Assembly (NCBI GenBank): GCA_030698645.1
Contig: JAUYMV010000391.1
Span: 1 to 13,830, forward strand
Length of the DNA: 13,830 nt
DNA from: Mesorhizobium sp.
GTDB taxonomy: Bacteria; Pseudomonadota; Alphaproteobacteria; Rhizobiales; Rhizobiaceae
Direction: 5' to 3'
Positions 1 to 7,700 of this stretch are shown here, piece after piece. Both the position numbers and the translations under genes were made by a program. How positions within the stretch are numbered: position 1 is the stretch's first letter; each line of letters opens with the position of its first letter. Under the pieces are notes generated by a model that searched no databases, was not told the DNA's origin, and saw only the letters and a program-made list of their open reading frames with translations.

Positions 1-15
1 CTGCTTGCGTGTCAT
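1..15 (-). CDS. ccmE: Cytochrome c maturation heme chaperone CcmE (5' end only)
   Basis: Only the first five codons are in the window (M-T-R-K-Q), running off the left edge. The ATG overlaps the TGA stop of ccmI in a TGATG arrangement, so the two are translationally coupled. CcmE (CycJ in rhizobia) is a membrane-anchored periplasmic protein that holds heme covalently on a His and passes it to apocytochrome c. MTRKQ is the usual opening of alphaproteobacterial CcmE, and ccmE normally follows ccmI (cycHJKL order). The call rests on those five residues plus position, so it is an inference from context. Confidence 0.7.
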
Positions 16-1178
16 CATTCCACCGCCTTGATGCCGAGCCCGGCGGCAAATTCGCTGACGCCCTTGACCGCCTCGGCGTCGGCGCCGAGGCCAAGCACGG
101 CGCGGTCGAGCGCGGCGCGCGCGTCGTCGTTGCGCCCCAGCACGACATAGGAGCGGATCAGCCGCCGCCAGCCTTCGACGTCGGCCGGATTGTCGCGCAG
201 CCTTGCGTCGAGATTGGCCACCATGCCCTCGACCATTGCGGTCCGCTCAGTCGCCGTCATGTCCTGCGCCGCGGCGATGTCGGCCGCCTGCGGACCGGGT
301 GCGGCCGGCTCAGCCGGGCCGGGCGCCGCCTGCGCCGTTCCCGGCGAAGCGAGTTCCCGGTCGACCGCCGCGATCGCCTGATCGACCGGGCCATGCCAGG
401 GCGATCCGGCGTCCAGCTTTTCCTTCAGCGCCTGCCAACCCTTGCGGGCGTCGTCCAGTCTGCCGTCCTGCGCCAGCGCGGTGGCCAGGAAGAACCGGGC
501 CTTGGCGTTGTCCGGCTCGTGGCCGAGCGCGCGTTCGAAGGCCGACCGCGCATCCGCCGTGACGAGACCGTTGGCGGCCGACGCCAGCGCCTCGCCGAGG
601 CCGGTCTGGCGCAGCGCCGTCGATCCGGCCAGCCGGATGGCGTTGCCAAAGGCGCTGGCGGCTTCCGCGAAGCGCGACTGGCGCATGTAGATCGGGCCGA
701 GCACGTCCCAGCCGCGGGCATCGTCGGGGTTTTCGACCAGATGCCGCTCGGCGCGCGCGATCAGTTCGTCGATGGTGCTGTCGGCCGGATTGCGCGCCAG
801 CCTTTCGCCGAGCGGCTGGCCGGGCATGTCGGGCGAGCCGATGGCGCCGTAGAGGCCCCAGCTGACCAGCGGCACGGCGAGCACCGCGACCATGGCGGAG
901 TAGCGCACCGCCCTGCCCGATTGCGCCGGCTGAACCGGCGCGGCGCTGGCGGAGCTCGCCTTGAGCAGGCGGCGCGCGATCTCGGCGCGCGCCTGGTCCG
1001 CCTCGCCGGCGGCGATCAGGCCGCGCGCGGTGTCGCGGTCGAGTTCGCTCAGCTGGTCGCGGTAGACTTCGACGTCATGCGTGCCGACCGGCGTTGCCGT
1101 CTGCCGGCGCAGCATGGGCGCCAGTATCGCCAGGCAGGCGACGGCGGTCATAGCGGCGGCGGCGATCCAGAACAGCAT
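15..1178 (-). CDS. ccmI: c-type cytochrome biogenesis protein CcmI (CycH)
   Basis: CcmI/CycH is the membrane chaperone that binds the C-terminus of apocytochrome c and presents it to the CcmFH heme-ligation complex. The chosen product is 387 residues. A transmembrane segment at about 2-21 is followed by a charged cytoplasmic loop with the family-typical DQLxELDRDxARGLI stretch (residues 41-55). A second transmembrane segment lies at about 95-114, and a long periplasmic part rich in TPR-like helices at about 138-260. An Ala/Pro-rich linker (about 278-300) leads to one more TPR-like pair near 333-362. The frame is open to an upstream ATG at 1214, but the ATG at 1178 starts directly at the hydrophobic segment and has GGAGG just upstream, so I prefer it. 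It is followed by ccmE with a one-base overlap and preceded by a lipoprotein gene 85 bp away. Intact and of normal length. Confidence 0.93.
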   Translation of the reverse strand: MLFWIAAAAMTAVACLAILAPMLRRQTATPVGTHDVEVYRDQLSELDRDTARGLIAAGEADQARAEIARRLLKASSASAAPVQPAQSGRAVRYSAMVAVLAVPLVSWGLYGAIGSPDMPGQPLGERLARNPADSTIDELIARAERHLVENPDDARGWDVLGPIYMRQSRFAEAASAFGNAIRLAGSTALRQTGLGEALASAANGLVTADARSAFERALGHEPDNAKARFFLATALAQDGRLDDARKGWQALKEKLDAGSPWHGPVDQAIAAVDRELASPGTAQAAPGPAEPAAPGPQAADIAAAQDMTATERTAMVEGMVANLDARLRDNPADVEGWRRLIRSYVVLGRNDDARAALDRAVLGLGADAEAVKGVSEFAAGLGIKAVE

Positions 1179-1185
1179 GGCCCTC

Positions 1186-1214
1186 CATGTAGTCGGCCCA
1201 CCCGCCGCTGCCAA
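1186..1214 (-). promoter_or_regulatory. Possible sigma-70 promoter of ccmI
   Basis: On the minus strand TTGGCA (1209-1214) is separated by 17 bp from TACATG (1186-1191). The -35 is one base off consensus, but the -10 matches in only three positions. It would place transcription start almost at the ATG of ccmI, which argues against it. Read-through from the upstream lipoprotein or feu genes is the alternative. Confidence 0.25.
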
Positions 1215-1263
1215 CAGCCGCGGATGCGGCGTTTTGACGGTGGGCGGCTGGCGCCGTCCGCAA

Positions 1264-1716
1264 TCAGGTCAGCGGCGTCCAGGTTCCGTCGCTGTTGCGG
1301 CACGCGGTGCCGCGCGCGACCCTCGGTTCGACGGTCAGATGGACGCTGTGCGTGTACTGGCGGCAATCCTGCGAGCCGACGCGATAGGGCTGGGCCGCGA
1401 CGACCTCGCCGTAGCGCCCCGAGGCCTTGCTGCCCCAGGCGACCGGCTGGCCGACCGGCGAATACTCCAGCGCGCGGTACTCGGCCTCGAGCGCTCGCGT
1501 CTTCTCGGCCTGGCTCAGTCCCTCGCCAATGGTTCCGCCGACGAGGCCGCCGCCCATCGCCTGGATGATCGCCTGCCCGGCGCGGCCACCCGTCAGCGGC
1601 GGCGCCTGGCCGGCAAAGCCGCCGACCACCACGCCGGAGGCGCCAGGGGTGGTCGCACAGCCGCCAAGCGTGGCGAGCAGGACAAGCGATAGGGTCTGCA
1701 GTTTCAGTCGGGTCAA
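1264..1716 (-). CDS. 17-kDa surface antigen-like outer membrane lipoprotein
   Basis: A 150-residue exported protein. The N-terminus is a lipoprotein signal: basic MTRLK, a hydrophobic stretch, then lipobox L-G-G-C with the lipidated Cys at 20. A Gly/Ala-rich zipper-like segment follows (about 31-68, with GGGLVGGTIGEGL), then a hydrophilic domain with ALEYSPVGQPVAW and a C-terminal QDCRQYTHSV...GTACRNxDGTW pattern. This layout matches the Rickettsia 17-kDa antigen / RT0821-Lpp0805 surface protein family, which is outer-membrane anchored and of unknown precise function. The start is TTG at 1716; there is no in-frame ATG giving a signal peptide and no clear Shine-Dalgarno site, so the start is less certain than the family call. 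It lies 82 bp downstream of feuQ and upstream of ccmI, all on the same strand. Confidence 0.82.
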   Translation of the reverse strand: MTRLKLQTLSLVLLATLGGCATTPGASGVVVGGFAGQAPPLTGGRAGQAIIQAMGGGLVGGTIGEGLSQAEKTRALEAEYRALEYSPVGQPVAWGSKASGRYGEVVAAQPYRVGSQDCRQYTHSVHLTVEPRVARGTACRNSDGTWTPLT

Positions 1717-1798
1717 TGGATCGATCGCAAGGTTGAAGGGTGCCGAGTCAGTCAGGATACCACATGGCGGACATGTTTGGCCGAACTATGTTGCGGCG

Positions 1799-3232
1799 TC
1801 ATGGCGCCCTGCGCAGCTGCACGGCCGCCCGCAGTCCGCCGAGCGTCGAGCGGTCGAGCCGAAGCGTGCCGTCATATTCGGCGACGAGGTCGGAGACGAT
1901 CGACAGGCCGAGGCCGGTGCCGGGCTTGGTTTCGTCCAGCCGCCGGCCGCGTTTCAGCGCCTCGCGCGCCTTTTCCTCGGGAATGCCCGGTCCGTCGTCC
2001 TCGACCGTCAGGATGAAGACCTCGCCGTCGGCCGGCGCGCCGGCCTCGTGCGACACGGCGAGCGACACCTTGACCTTGCGCTTGCCCCATTTGACGGCGT
2101 TCTCGATGAGATTGCCGGCGATTTCCTCGAGATCCTCGCGCTCGCCGGCAAAGATGACCTCGGCCGTCGGCGTCATGAGCGACACGTCGATCTCGGGATT
2201 GAGCTTGGCCATGACGCGCACCATGCGCTGCAGCACCGGGGCGACGGGCGTGCGAAACACCACGCTTTCGCGCTGCGCGGCGATGCGGGCGCGTTGCAGG
2301 TAATGGTCGAGCTGCTGCTTCATCGCCGCCGCCTGCTCGTCGATGAGGCGGCCCTTGGCGCCGCCGATGGCGCGGCCCTCGTTGATCAGCACGGCGAGCG
2401 GCGTCTTCAGCGAATGCGCCAGATTGCCGACCTGGGTGCGCGAGCGCTCGAGGATGCGGCGGTTGTTCTCGATCAGGGCGTTGGTCTCGTTGGCGAGCGG
2501 CTCGATCTCGGCCGGGAAGATGCCGTCGAGACGCTGCGCGGTGCCCTGGCGCACCTTGGACAGCGCCTCGCGCACGCGGCCGAGCGGGCGCAGGCCGAGC
2601 AGGATGGCGACCGCGTTGATGGCGATCATGCCGAGGCCGAACAGCAGCAGATAGAGATAGAGTTGCCGGTTGAAGGCCCAGATCTCGGCGTCGAGGTCGT
2701 CGAGATTGCCCATGACGCGAAAGCGCGCGACCTGGGTCGGCTCGCCGAGCACGATCTCCGCCTCGAGCACGGCGAGGTTCTGGTCGTCCGGCCCGCTGGC
2801 CAGATAGCGGCGCTGGAAGCGTGCGTCGAACGGCACGGAGCCAACCGCGGGAGACTTGACCGGCGCCAGCATGGACAGCGAGCGCAGTTCCCCGCTCAGT
2901 CCCGCCGCCGCCGGCTCGACCGTCCAGTACCAGCCGGAATTCGCCGCCGCGTAGCGCGGATCGCCAAGCTCGGGATTGCCGGTCAGCTGGCCGTCCGGCG
3001 AGGCACCGACCGAGGCGATGAGGTTGAACAGATTGGCCGACAGCAGGCTGTCGAAGCCGCGTTCGCTGGCCTCGCGAAACAGCGACGAGACGACGGTGGC
3101 GATGACCACCAGCGCGACGATCGCCCAGATCGTGGAAAAGGTGATGACGCGGGCCGCCAGCGAGCGCGGCAGCAGTCTTGCCCAGCGGGCGCCGTTCTCG
3201 GCGACGAGCGGCGCTATGGTCGCGTCAGGCAT
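1799..3232 (-). CDS. feuQ: Sensor histidine kinase FeuQ (PhoQ-like)
   Basis: A 477-residue inner-membrane sensor kinase. Transmembrane helix 1 lies at about 31-51, a periplasmic domain at about 52-191, helix 2 at about 192-213, then a HAMP linker at about 214-266. The phospho-acceptor box is GNLAHSLKTPL with His273 (the PhoQ-type HSLKTP form rather than HELRTP). The ATPase domain shows N-box NLIENAVKWG (374-383), G1 DDGPGIP (412-418) and G2 GTGLGLS (438-444), so all catalytic boxes are present. Its start overlaps the end of feuP by 8 bp, so the pair is translationally coupled. FeuQ phosphorylates and dephosphorylates FeuP; in Sinorhizobium meliloti this pair controls cyclic glucan export and symbiosis. 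The assignment to FeuQ rather than another PhoQ-like kinase rests on the feuN-feuP-feuQ-ccmI neighbourhood and overall likeness. No duplication or truncation is seen. Confidence 0.88.
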   Translation of the reverse strand: MPDATIAPLVAENGARWARLLPRSLAARVITFSTIWAIVALVVIATVVSSLFREASERGFDSLLSANLFNLIASVGASPDGQLTGNPELGDPRYAAANSGWYWTVEPAAAGLSGELRSLSMLAPVKSPAVGSVPFDARFQRRYLASGPDDQNLAVLEAEIVLGEPTQVARFRVMGNLDDLDAEIWAFNRQLYLYLLLFGLGMIAINAVAILLGLRPLGRVREALSKVRQGTAQRLDGIFPAEIEPLANETNALIENNRRILERSRTQVGNLAHSLKTPLAVLINEGRAIGGAKGRLIDEQAAAMKQQLDHYLQRARIAAQRESVVFRTPVAPVLQRMVRVMAKLNPEIDVSLMTPTAEVIFAGEREDLEEIAGNLIENAVKWGKRKVKVSLAVSHEAGAPADGEVFILTVEDDGPGIPEEKAREALKRGRRLDETKPGTGLGLSIVSDLVAEYDGTLRLDRSTLGGLRAAVQLRRAP

Positions 3233-3890
3233 CTGGCTCGCGCATGCGATAGCCCATGCCGCGCACCGTCTCGATCAGGTCGATCCCCATCTTCTTGCGC
3301 AGGCGGCCGACAAAAACCTCGATCGTGTTGGAATCGCGGTCGAAATCCTGGTCGTAGAGATGTTCGACCAGTTCCGTGCGCGAGACGACGTCGCCGGAAT
3401 GGTGCATCAGATAGGCGAGCAGGCGGAATTCGTGCGAGGTCAGCTTCAGCGGCTTGCCGTTGACGTCGGCCTTCGACGCCTTGGTGTCGAGCCGAAGCGG
3501 CCCGCAGGTGAGTTCCGACGAGGCGTGTCCGGCGGCGCGGCGGATCAGCGCGCGCACCCGCGCCAGCACTTCCTCGATGTGGAAGGGCTTCGTCACGTAG
3601 TCGTCGGCGCCGGCGTCGATGCCCGACACCTTGTCGCTCCAGCGGTCGCGCGCCGTCAGCATCAGCACCGGCATCTTGCGGCCGTCGCGGCGCCATTTCT
3701 CGACGACGGAGATGCCGTCCATCTGCGGCAGGCCGATGTCGAGCACGACCGCGTCATAGGGCTCGGTGTCGCCGAGGAAATGCCCCTCCTCGCCATCGAA
3801 GGCGCGGTCGACGACATAGCCGGCATCGCCCAGCGCATCGGTGATCTGGCGGTTGAGGTCCTTGTCATCCTCGACGACGAGTATCCGCAT
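3225..3890 (-). CDS. feuP: Two-component response regulator FeuP (OmpR/PhoP family)
   Basis: A 221-residue transcription factor. The receiver domain (1-118) has the acidic pocket at Glu7-Asp8-Asp9, phospho-acceptor Asp51 in VVLDIGLP, Thr79 in LTAR and Lys101 in TKPFH. The C-terminal winged helix (about 127-219) carries the OmpR-type ending SNTIEVFVGRLRKK followed by IETVRGMGYR. The ATG at 3890 has AAAGG about 7 bp upstream. The stop overlaps feuQ by 8 bp. It sits 144 bp downstream of the small exported feuN-like gene. FeuP of rhizobia activates the cyclic-glucan exporter gene ndvA and is needed under low osmolarity and in symbiosis. The family assignment is certain; the specific name is from context. 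Confidence 0.9.
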   Translation of the reverse strand: MRILVVEDDKDLNRQITDALGDAGYVVDRAFDGEEGHFLGDTEPYDAVVLDIGLPQMDGISVVEKWRRDGRKMPVLMLTARDRWSDKVSGIDAGADDYVTKPFHIEEVLARVRALIRRAAGHASSELTCGPLRLDTKASKADVNGKPLKLTSHEFRLLAYLMHHSGDVVSRTELVEHLYDQDFDRDSNTIEVFVGRLRKKMGIDLIETVRGMGYRMREPDA

Positions 3891-3903
3891 GTCAGGCCTT
3901 TGG

Positions 3904-3939
3904 ATGTGGTTTCAGGGACGCATGTGGTTTCAGGGACGC
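3904..3939. repeat. Exact 18-bp tandem duplication in the feuN-feuP gap
   Basis: ATGTGGTTTCAGGGACGC occurs twice in immediate tandem (3904-3921 and 3922-3939), 14 bp before the feuP start codon on the transcribed side. Each copy holds TGGTTTC on the plus strand, which resembles the TGGTTTA half-site of enterobacterial PhoP boxes, but the 18-bp period differs from the 11 bp usual for such regulators. It may be a recent slippage duplication with no function. Confidence 0.9.
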
Positions 3940-3962
3940 CGATAATGACCGATTTTCGCCGC

Positions 3963-4009
3963 GCCGCAATGTCGGGGTCGAGCCGCGATGGCGGGGCCGC
4001 GATGTCGGA
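3963..4009. repeat. Three imperfect 14-bp repeats downstream of feuN
   Basis: GCCGCAATGTCGGG (3963-3976), GCCGCGATGGCGGG (3982-3995) and GCCGCGATGTCGGA (3996-4009) differ from one another by only two or three bases. They fill the untranslated stretch after the feuN stop. No strong hairpin or U-tract is visible, so I do not call a terminator. Confidence 0.7.
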
Positions 4010-4034
4010 AGGGTGGTGTTCAAGGGGCCGTGCC

Positions 4035-4334
4035 TCAGTTCGCCGGGACGACCACCTCGATGCGGCGTCCGCGCTCGCCATCCTTGCCGTCGATGACCAC
4101 CACGATGACGCAGACCTGCTGGCCGCCGCGCGTCTGCAACGTGGCGCGGCCGACGCGGCCGCCCTGCTCCGCCGCGACCTGCTGGCCGATGGCGCTGCAA
4201 TTGCCCTGCACGGTGATGATGGTGTCCGGCTGCGGCGACGGCGCGACCGGCACGCCGGCGCCAGCGCCCGTGACGCCCATGACGGCTGCGAGCGCGGCGA
4301 TCGCCAGGGAGGCTATGGATCGGAACTGTTTCAT
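4035..4334 (-). CDS. feuN: Small periplasmic protein, probable FeuN (FeuQ inhibitor)
   Basis: A 99-residue exported protein. The N-terminus is a Sec signal (MKQFRS, then a hydrophobic run to about 20, cleavage probably near the AGA-GV region at 24-28). The mature part has two Cys (46 and 75) that could form a disulfide and a charged patch DGKDGERGRR (82-91). In S. meliloti a small periplasmic protein, FeuN, encoded beside feuPQ, binds the periplasmic part of FeuQ and pushes it toward dephosphorylating FeuP. Size, export signal, strand and position directly upstream of feuP fit FeuN; I could not align it, so the name is an inference. The ATG at 4334 is the only sensible start for a signal peptide, but no Shine-Dalgarno site precedes it and the likely -10 box is only about 10 bp away, so the mRNA leader may be very short. 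Confidence 0.68.
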   Translation of the reverse strand: MKQFRSIASLAIAALAAVMGVTGAGAGVPVAPSPQPDTIITVQGNCSAIGQQVAAEQGGRVGRATLQTRGGQQVCVIVVVIDGKDGERGRRIEVVVPAN

Positions 4335-4344
4335 GACGCCCGTC

Positions 4345-4374
4345 TAGCCTACACCGGCTGAACGCGGAATGAAC
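4345..4374 (-). promoter_or_regulatory. Activator-type promoter of feuN(PQ) with 11-bp-period direct repeat
   Basis: TGAAC occurs at 4359-4363 and again at 4370-4374, exactly 11 bp apart (GTTCA-N6-GTTCA on the coding strand). One-turn spacing is typical of OmpR/PhoB-family binding sites. On the minus strand TAGGCT (4345-4350) is a possible -10 box. The hexamer 17 bp upstream of it is GTTCAT, poor as a -35, and lies within the repeat. This is the layout of an activator-dependent promoter. FeuP, encoded in the same transcription unit, is the obvious candidate regulator, but that is inference. Confidence 0.5.
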
Positions 4375-4392
4375 ACGGGAAATTTGCGGTGG

Positions 4393-4413
4393 CGGACGCG
4401 AATCCCGCGTCCG
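4393..4413 (-). terminator. Hairpin after the tail cluster (weak terminator candidate)
   Basis: A perfect 8-bp stem, CGGACGCG and CGCGTCCG, with a 5-nt loop, lies about 40 bp after the stop of the small membrane protein and before the feuN promoter. On the minus strand it is followed by CCACCGCAAATTT rather than a direct U-tract, so it is a poor intrinsic terminator. Its position between two transcription units is the main support. Confidence 0.4.
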
Positions 4414-4451
4414 TCATCGCGATTTCGGTTTCGGGCCGCTCCCCGCCCCCC

Positions 4452-4658
4452 TCACCCAATCCTGTCCTTCGCCGAAAGCCGCCCGAAGATCGCGACCAGG
4501 CCGGATACGGCGGTGATGGCCTGCAGCAGCGTGTCGGTGAGCGCGCCGTTGTCGATGGCGCCGACCGGGACGCCGACGATGCCGGCGCCGGCGGTGGCGA
4601 TGGTGATGATCGAGGCGAGGATGGTGCGCGAGAGATACCAGGGTTTGGTGCCGTTCAT
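4452..4658 (-). CDS. Small two-helix membrane protein, possibly holin-like
   Basis: A 68-residue protein starting at the ATG at 4658, with AAAGGA about 8 bp upstream. Two hydrophobic segments (about 11-33 and 44-60) are joined by a short acidic loop (IDNG), and the tail is charged (GRLSAKDRIG). The frame is open far upstream as a shadow of the megatron gene, but the ribosome site and the hydrophobic start decide for 4658. Small proteins of this build occur at the ends of phage and prophage tail modules, where some are holins; with only two helices and no test I call it holin-like at most. It is the last gene of the cluster, 122 bp after the g15-like stop, and no endolysin gene is present in the window. 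Confidence 0.72.
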   Translation of the reverse strand: MNGTKPWYLSRTILASIITIATAGAGIVGVPVGAIDNGALTDTLLQAITAVSGLVAIFGRLSAKDRIG

Positions 4659-4677
4659 GACAATGTCCTTTCGTTTG

Positions 4678-4725
4678 GTTGGTCGTTTCGCTTGGTCGTT
4701 CGTTGGTCGTTTCGCTTGGTCGTCC
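4678..4725. repeat. 24-bp tandem repeat upstream of the small membrane protein gene
   Basis: Two adjacent 24-bp units (4678-4701 and 4702-4725) beginning GTTGGTCGTTTCGCTTGGTC differ at one position. Each is itself built of GGTCGT/CTTGGT sub-repeats, which continue on both sides. It lies between the g15-like stop and the ribosome site of the membrane protein. It is a simple slippage-prone array; no function can be read from it. Confidence 0.85.
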
Positions 4726-4780
4726 CGCTTGGTGCGATGAGCCGGTCGCCGGCCCTTGCCGCCGGCCGGGCGGGCCGACC

Positions 4781-7700
4781 TCAGCCCGTCGCGACGCGGA
4801 TCGTCGCGGCGATGCCGTCGCCGGCGGCGCCGATCTGCCGGACGGCGATGTCGAAACCGGCCGGAAGAACCGGAAAGTCGGCGGCGATCGTCGCCGCGCC
4901 ATAGGTCCAGCCCGGCGTTGTGACGGTCGCCTCGCGCAGCACGGCGCCCGCCGTCGTCGCCACCGTCACGCGATAGGCCTCGCTTTCCTCGCCGAGCGGG
5001 ATGTCCGGGCCGAGCCAGCTGTCGGCGTCGATCCGACCACGCCGGATCCAGCCGAGCGCCAGCGCGCCGTCGGCCTGCCAGGCGGCGCGAAGATGCGCGG
5101 GGCTGAGCGGCGCGAGCGCGCGCAGGCCGCCGGTTTCCGTGGCGCTGATAAAATGCAGCGCCGAGAGATCGTGACCGGCCGGCCCGGCGCGCCAGTTCAG
5201 GGTCAGGCCCGCCTCGCTGGCGCGCAAGCCGGCCGGCTGCACGGCGTCGTCGAGGAGCACGAAGTCGGCCCCGATGGCGGCCCCTGCCCGCGCGGCGTCG
5301 ATCGTGCCCAGCTGCCCGCGCAGCAGTTGCGTCAGCCGCCAGATCGACGGCGCGATCTCCTCGGCGCTTGCGAACTGGAAAAACTCCCAGGCGCCCATGC
5401 CGGAGCGGATCGCCGCGGCATTGGCGCCGTTCAGCATCCGCGGCGTGTCGACGCTCGCCAGTTCGCCATGGTCGAGATGCACTTCGATCGCGCCCGCCCG
5501 GTCGATGCGTCCCTCGAAGCCGGCGCCAAGCGCACTCGTGAGCTGGCCGACCGTCGCCGGCTGGACGATGGTCGCGCGCGGCTCGAAGCCGCTGAAGCCG
5601 GGCGCGGCGAGCACCTGCTGGGTCTTCCAGGGCGCGGCGAAGACCGCGACGCGAAACTGCTCGTGCGGCGCGCGGTCGCCGGCCAGCGGCAGGTCGAGAA
5701 ACAGCGCGAACGGTTTTCCGGCGAACGTCGAGGGAGGCAAGGCTCCGACGGGAAGCCGGGCGCGGTCGGCGAACGGGGCCAGCCGCGCGATGCGCCGCGC
5801 CTCGACGCTGCGCGACAGGCCTTCCTCGACCTTGGTGACGATGAATTCGCCTGCTTGCCCCGGCAGGCCGATCAGCCGGCCGGGTGACGGCGCGCGGTCC
5901 GATCCGGCGACGGCGAAGCGGACGGTTTCGCGCCCCTGCCATGTGCGCCGCATCCAGCCGCCGAGCAACGCCTCGGCCTGCGCCGGCTCCAGGGTGCCGG
6001 GAAAACCGAGGCCGGCCTGCGCCTGCCCCGACGTTCCGGCATGCACGCTGCGCGCCGACGCCTGCTGGTAGTCCGCCATCGGGTCGCGAAAGCTCAGCAT
6101 TGCCTCGGCCGGCAGGTCGCGATCCGGCGTGCGCACGATTTCCAGCATGGCCGTCGCGTCGGACGGCACGACCATGTCGGCGATCTCATGCGCCGTCCCG
6201 CTGACGGCGCCTTCGCTGCGGAAGGCGAGCCTGCCGCCGTCGCCGGTCGCCGCCAGCCCGAACAACGCGATCAGCGGCTCCAGCGCCTGCCGCGCGGAGC
6301 CCGGCTGGTCGATGACATAGCCATGCAGGAAGCCGTCGATGTGGCTGACGCCATCCTCGTCAAGGACGTCGCCCAGGCCGTGGTCGGCAAGGATGGCGCC
6401 GATCAGGTCGCCGGCCGAAACGCCGCCCAGCCTCCCGTTCAGCCAGTGGCCGGTCAGCCAGTTCAAACCGTCCGCCCACGCCCCGGTGTCGAGCGGGAAG
6501 GCCGGAAAGGGCCGCGCGTCCCAGGTCCAGACATAGATGCGCTCCGCATCGATCATGCGGCCGCCATAGACCGCCGAAATCGGGTTGGCCTCCCCGTCGA
6601 AGCTGACGCTGGCCGGGTCCCAATGGTCGAGATGCGCTGTCAGAAAGCGCCGCTGCGCCAGGTCCGAACGGCCGCCGTCGGAGAAATAGGGCAATGCGCT
6701 CTCGGCCGATTTCGGATCGGGAAACACGTTCGGCTGGTTCGGCCCCTTGTCCACCGCAGCGCAGCCGAGTTCGGTGAACCAGACCGGCTTCGACTGCGGC
6801 GCCCAGGCCGTCGGCGTCGCCGCCTCGGCCCCGCCGCTGCGCTCGAAATGCGGCGACGACCACCAGGCCCTGATGTCCTTGGGGCGAAACACCCACGGCT
6901 TGCCGGCCAGCCCGTCGCTGATCGGCGCGCGCGCCCGGTTCGCGCGCGCGTCCTCGTCGGGATAGTACCAGTCGAACCCCTCGCCCGAGTCGATCGCGCG
7001 GCGCAGGCCATCGCTATCATAGGGAGAGGCAAATCCGTCCGGATTGCCGCCGCCATAGTCCGCATCGCGCCAGTCCGACAGCGGCAGGTAGTTGTCGATG
7101 CCCACCGCGTCGATCTCGTCATGCGCCCAGAGCGGGTCGAGGTGGAAGAACACGTCGCCGCTGCCGTCCGGCGGCTGATAGCCGAAATACTCGCTCCAGT
7201 CCGCCCCATAGGTCAGCCGTGTCCCACCGCCGACGATGCCGCGCACGTCGCTTGCCAGTAGCATCAGCTGCTCGACGAAGGGAAACGCATCCGCCCCGTC
7301 GCGCAGCGTCGTCAGCCCGCGCAGTTCCGAGCCGATCAGGAAACCCTCCACGCCGCCGGCAAGCTCGGCCAGATGCGCGTAGTGCAGCACCATGCGCCGG
7401 TAGCCCCAGTCGTCGGCGGCGCCGGCAAAATCGACCGTGCCGCCCGCCGGCGTGAAATCGCCGGCCGCCGCCGCCCCGCAGAGCGCCTCGACCTGGTCGC
7501 GCGCGACCCCGGTCCGGTCCGCCGTTCCCGGCTGTCCGGGCCCCGGATGGCAGGTGATCCGGCCGCGCCACGGATAGGCCGCCTGCGCCCCGCCGCCATA
7601 GGGATCGGGCAGTTCGTTGTCGGCCGGAACGTCCATCATGACGAAGGGATAGAGCGTGACGTTCCAGCCGCGCTGCTTGAGCGCGGCGATCGCGGCCACG

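Noticed and set aside
1217..1234. Plus-strand terminator GCCGC-GGAT-GCGGC-GTTTT
   Set aside because: No plus-strand gene ends there, and on the minus strand the T-run is on the wrong side.
9..1568. 519-codon plus-strand open frame
   Set aside because: Antisense to ccmI and the lipoprotein gene; Arg-rich product of a GC-rich shadow frame with no family pattern, while the minus-strand products are clear.
1427..3463. 678-codon plus-strand open frame
   Set aside because: Antisense to feuQ, which has all kinase motifs; composition is that of a shadow frame.
4452..5942. 496-codon minus-strand frame joining the megatron region to the small membrane protein
   Set aside because: Upstream part is an off-frame reading of the g15-like gene; a good ribosome site and hydrophobic start place the real start at 4658. 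No slippery site supports a frameshift fusion.
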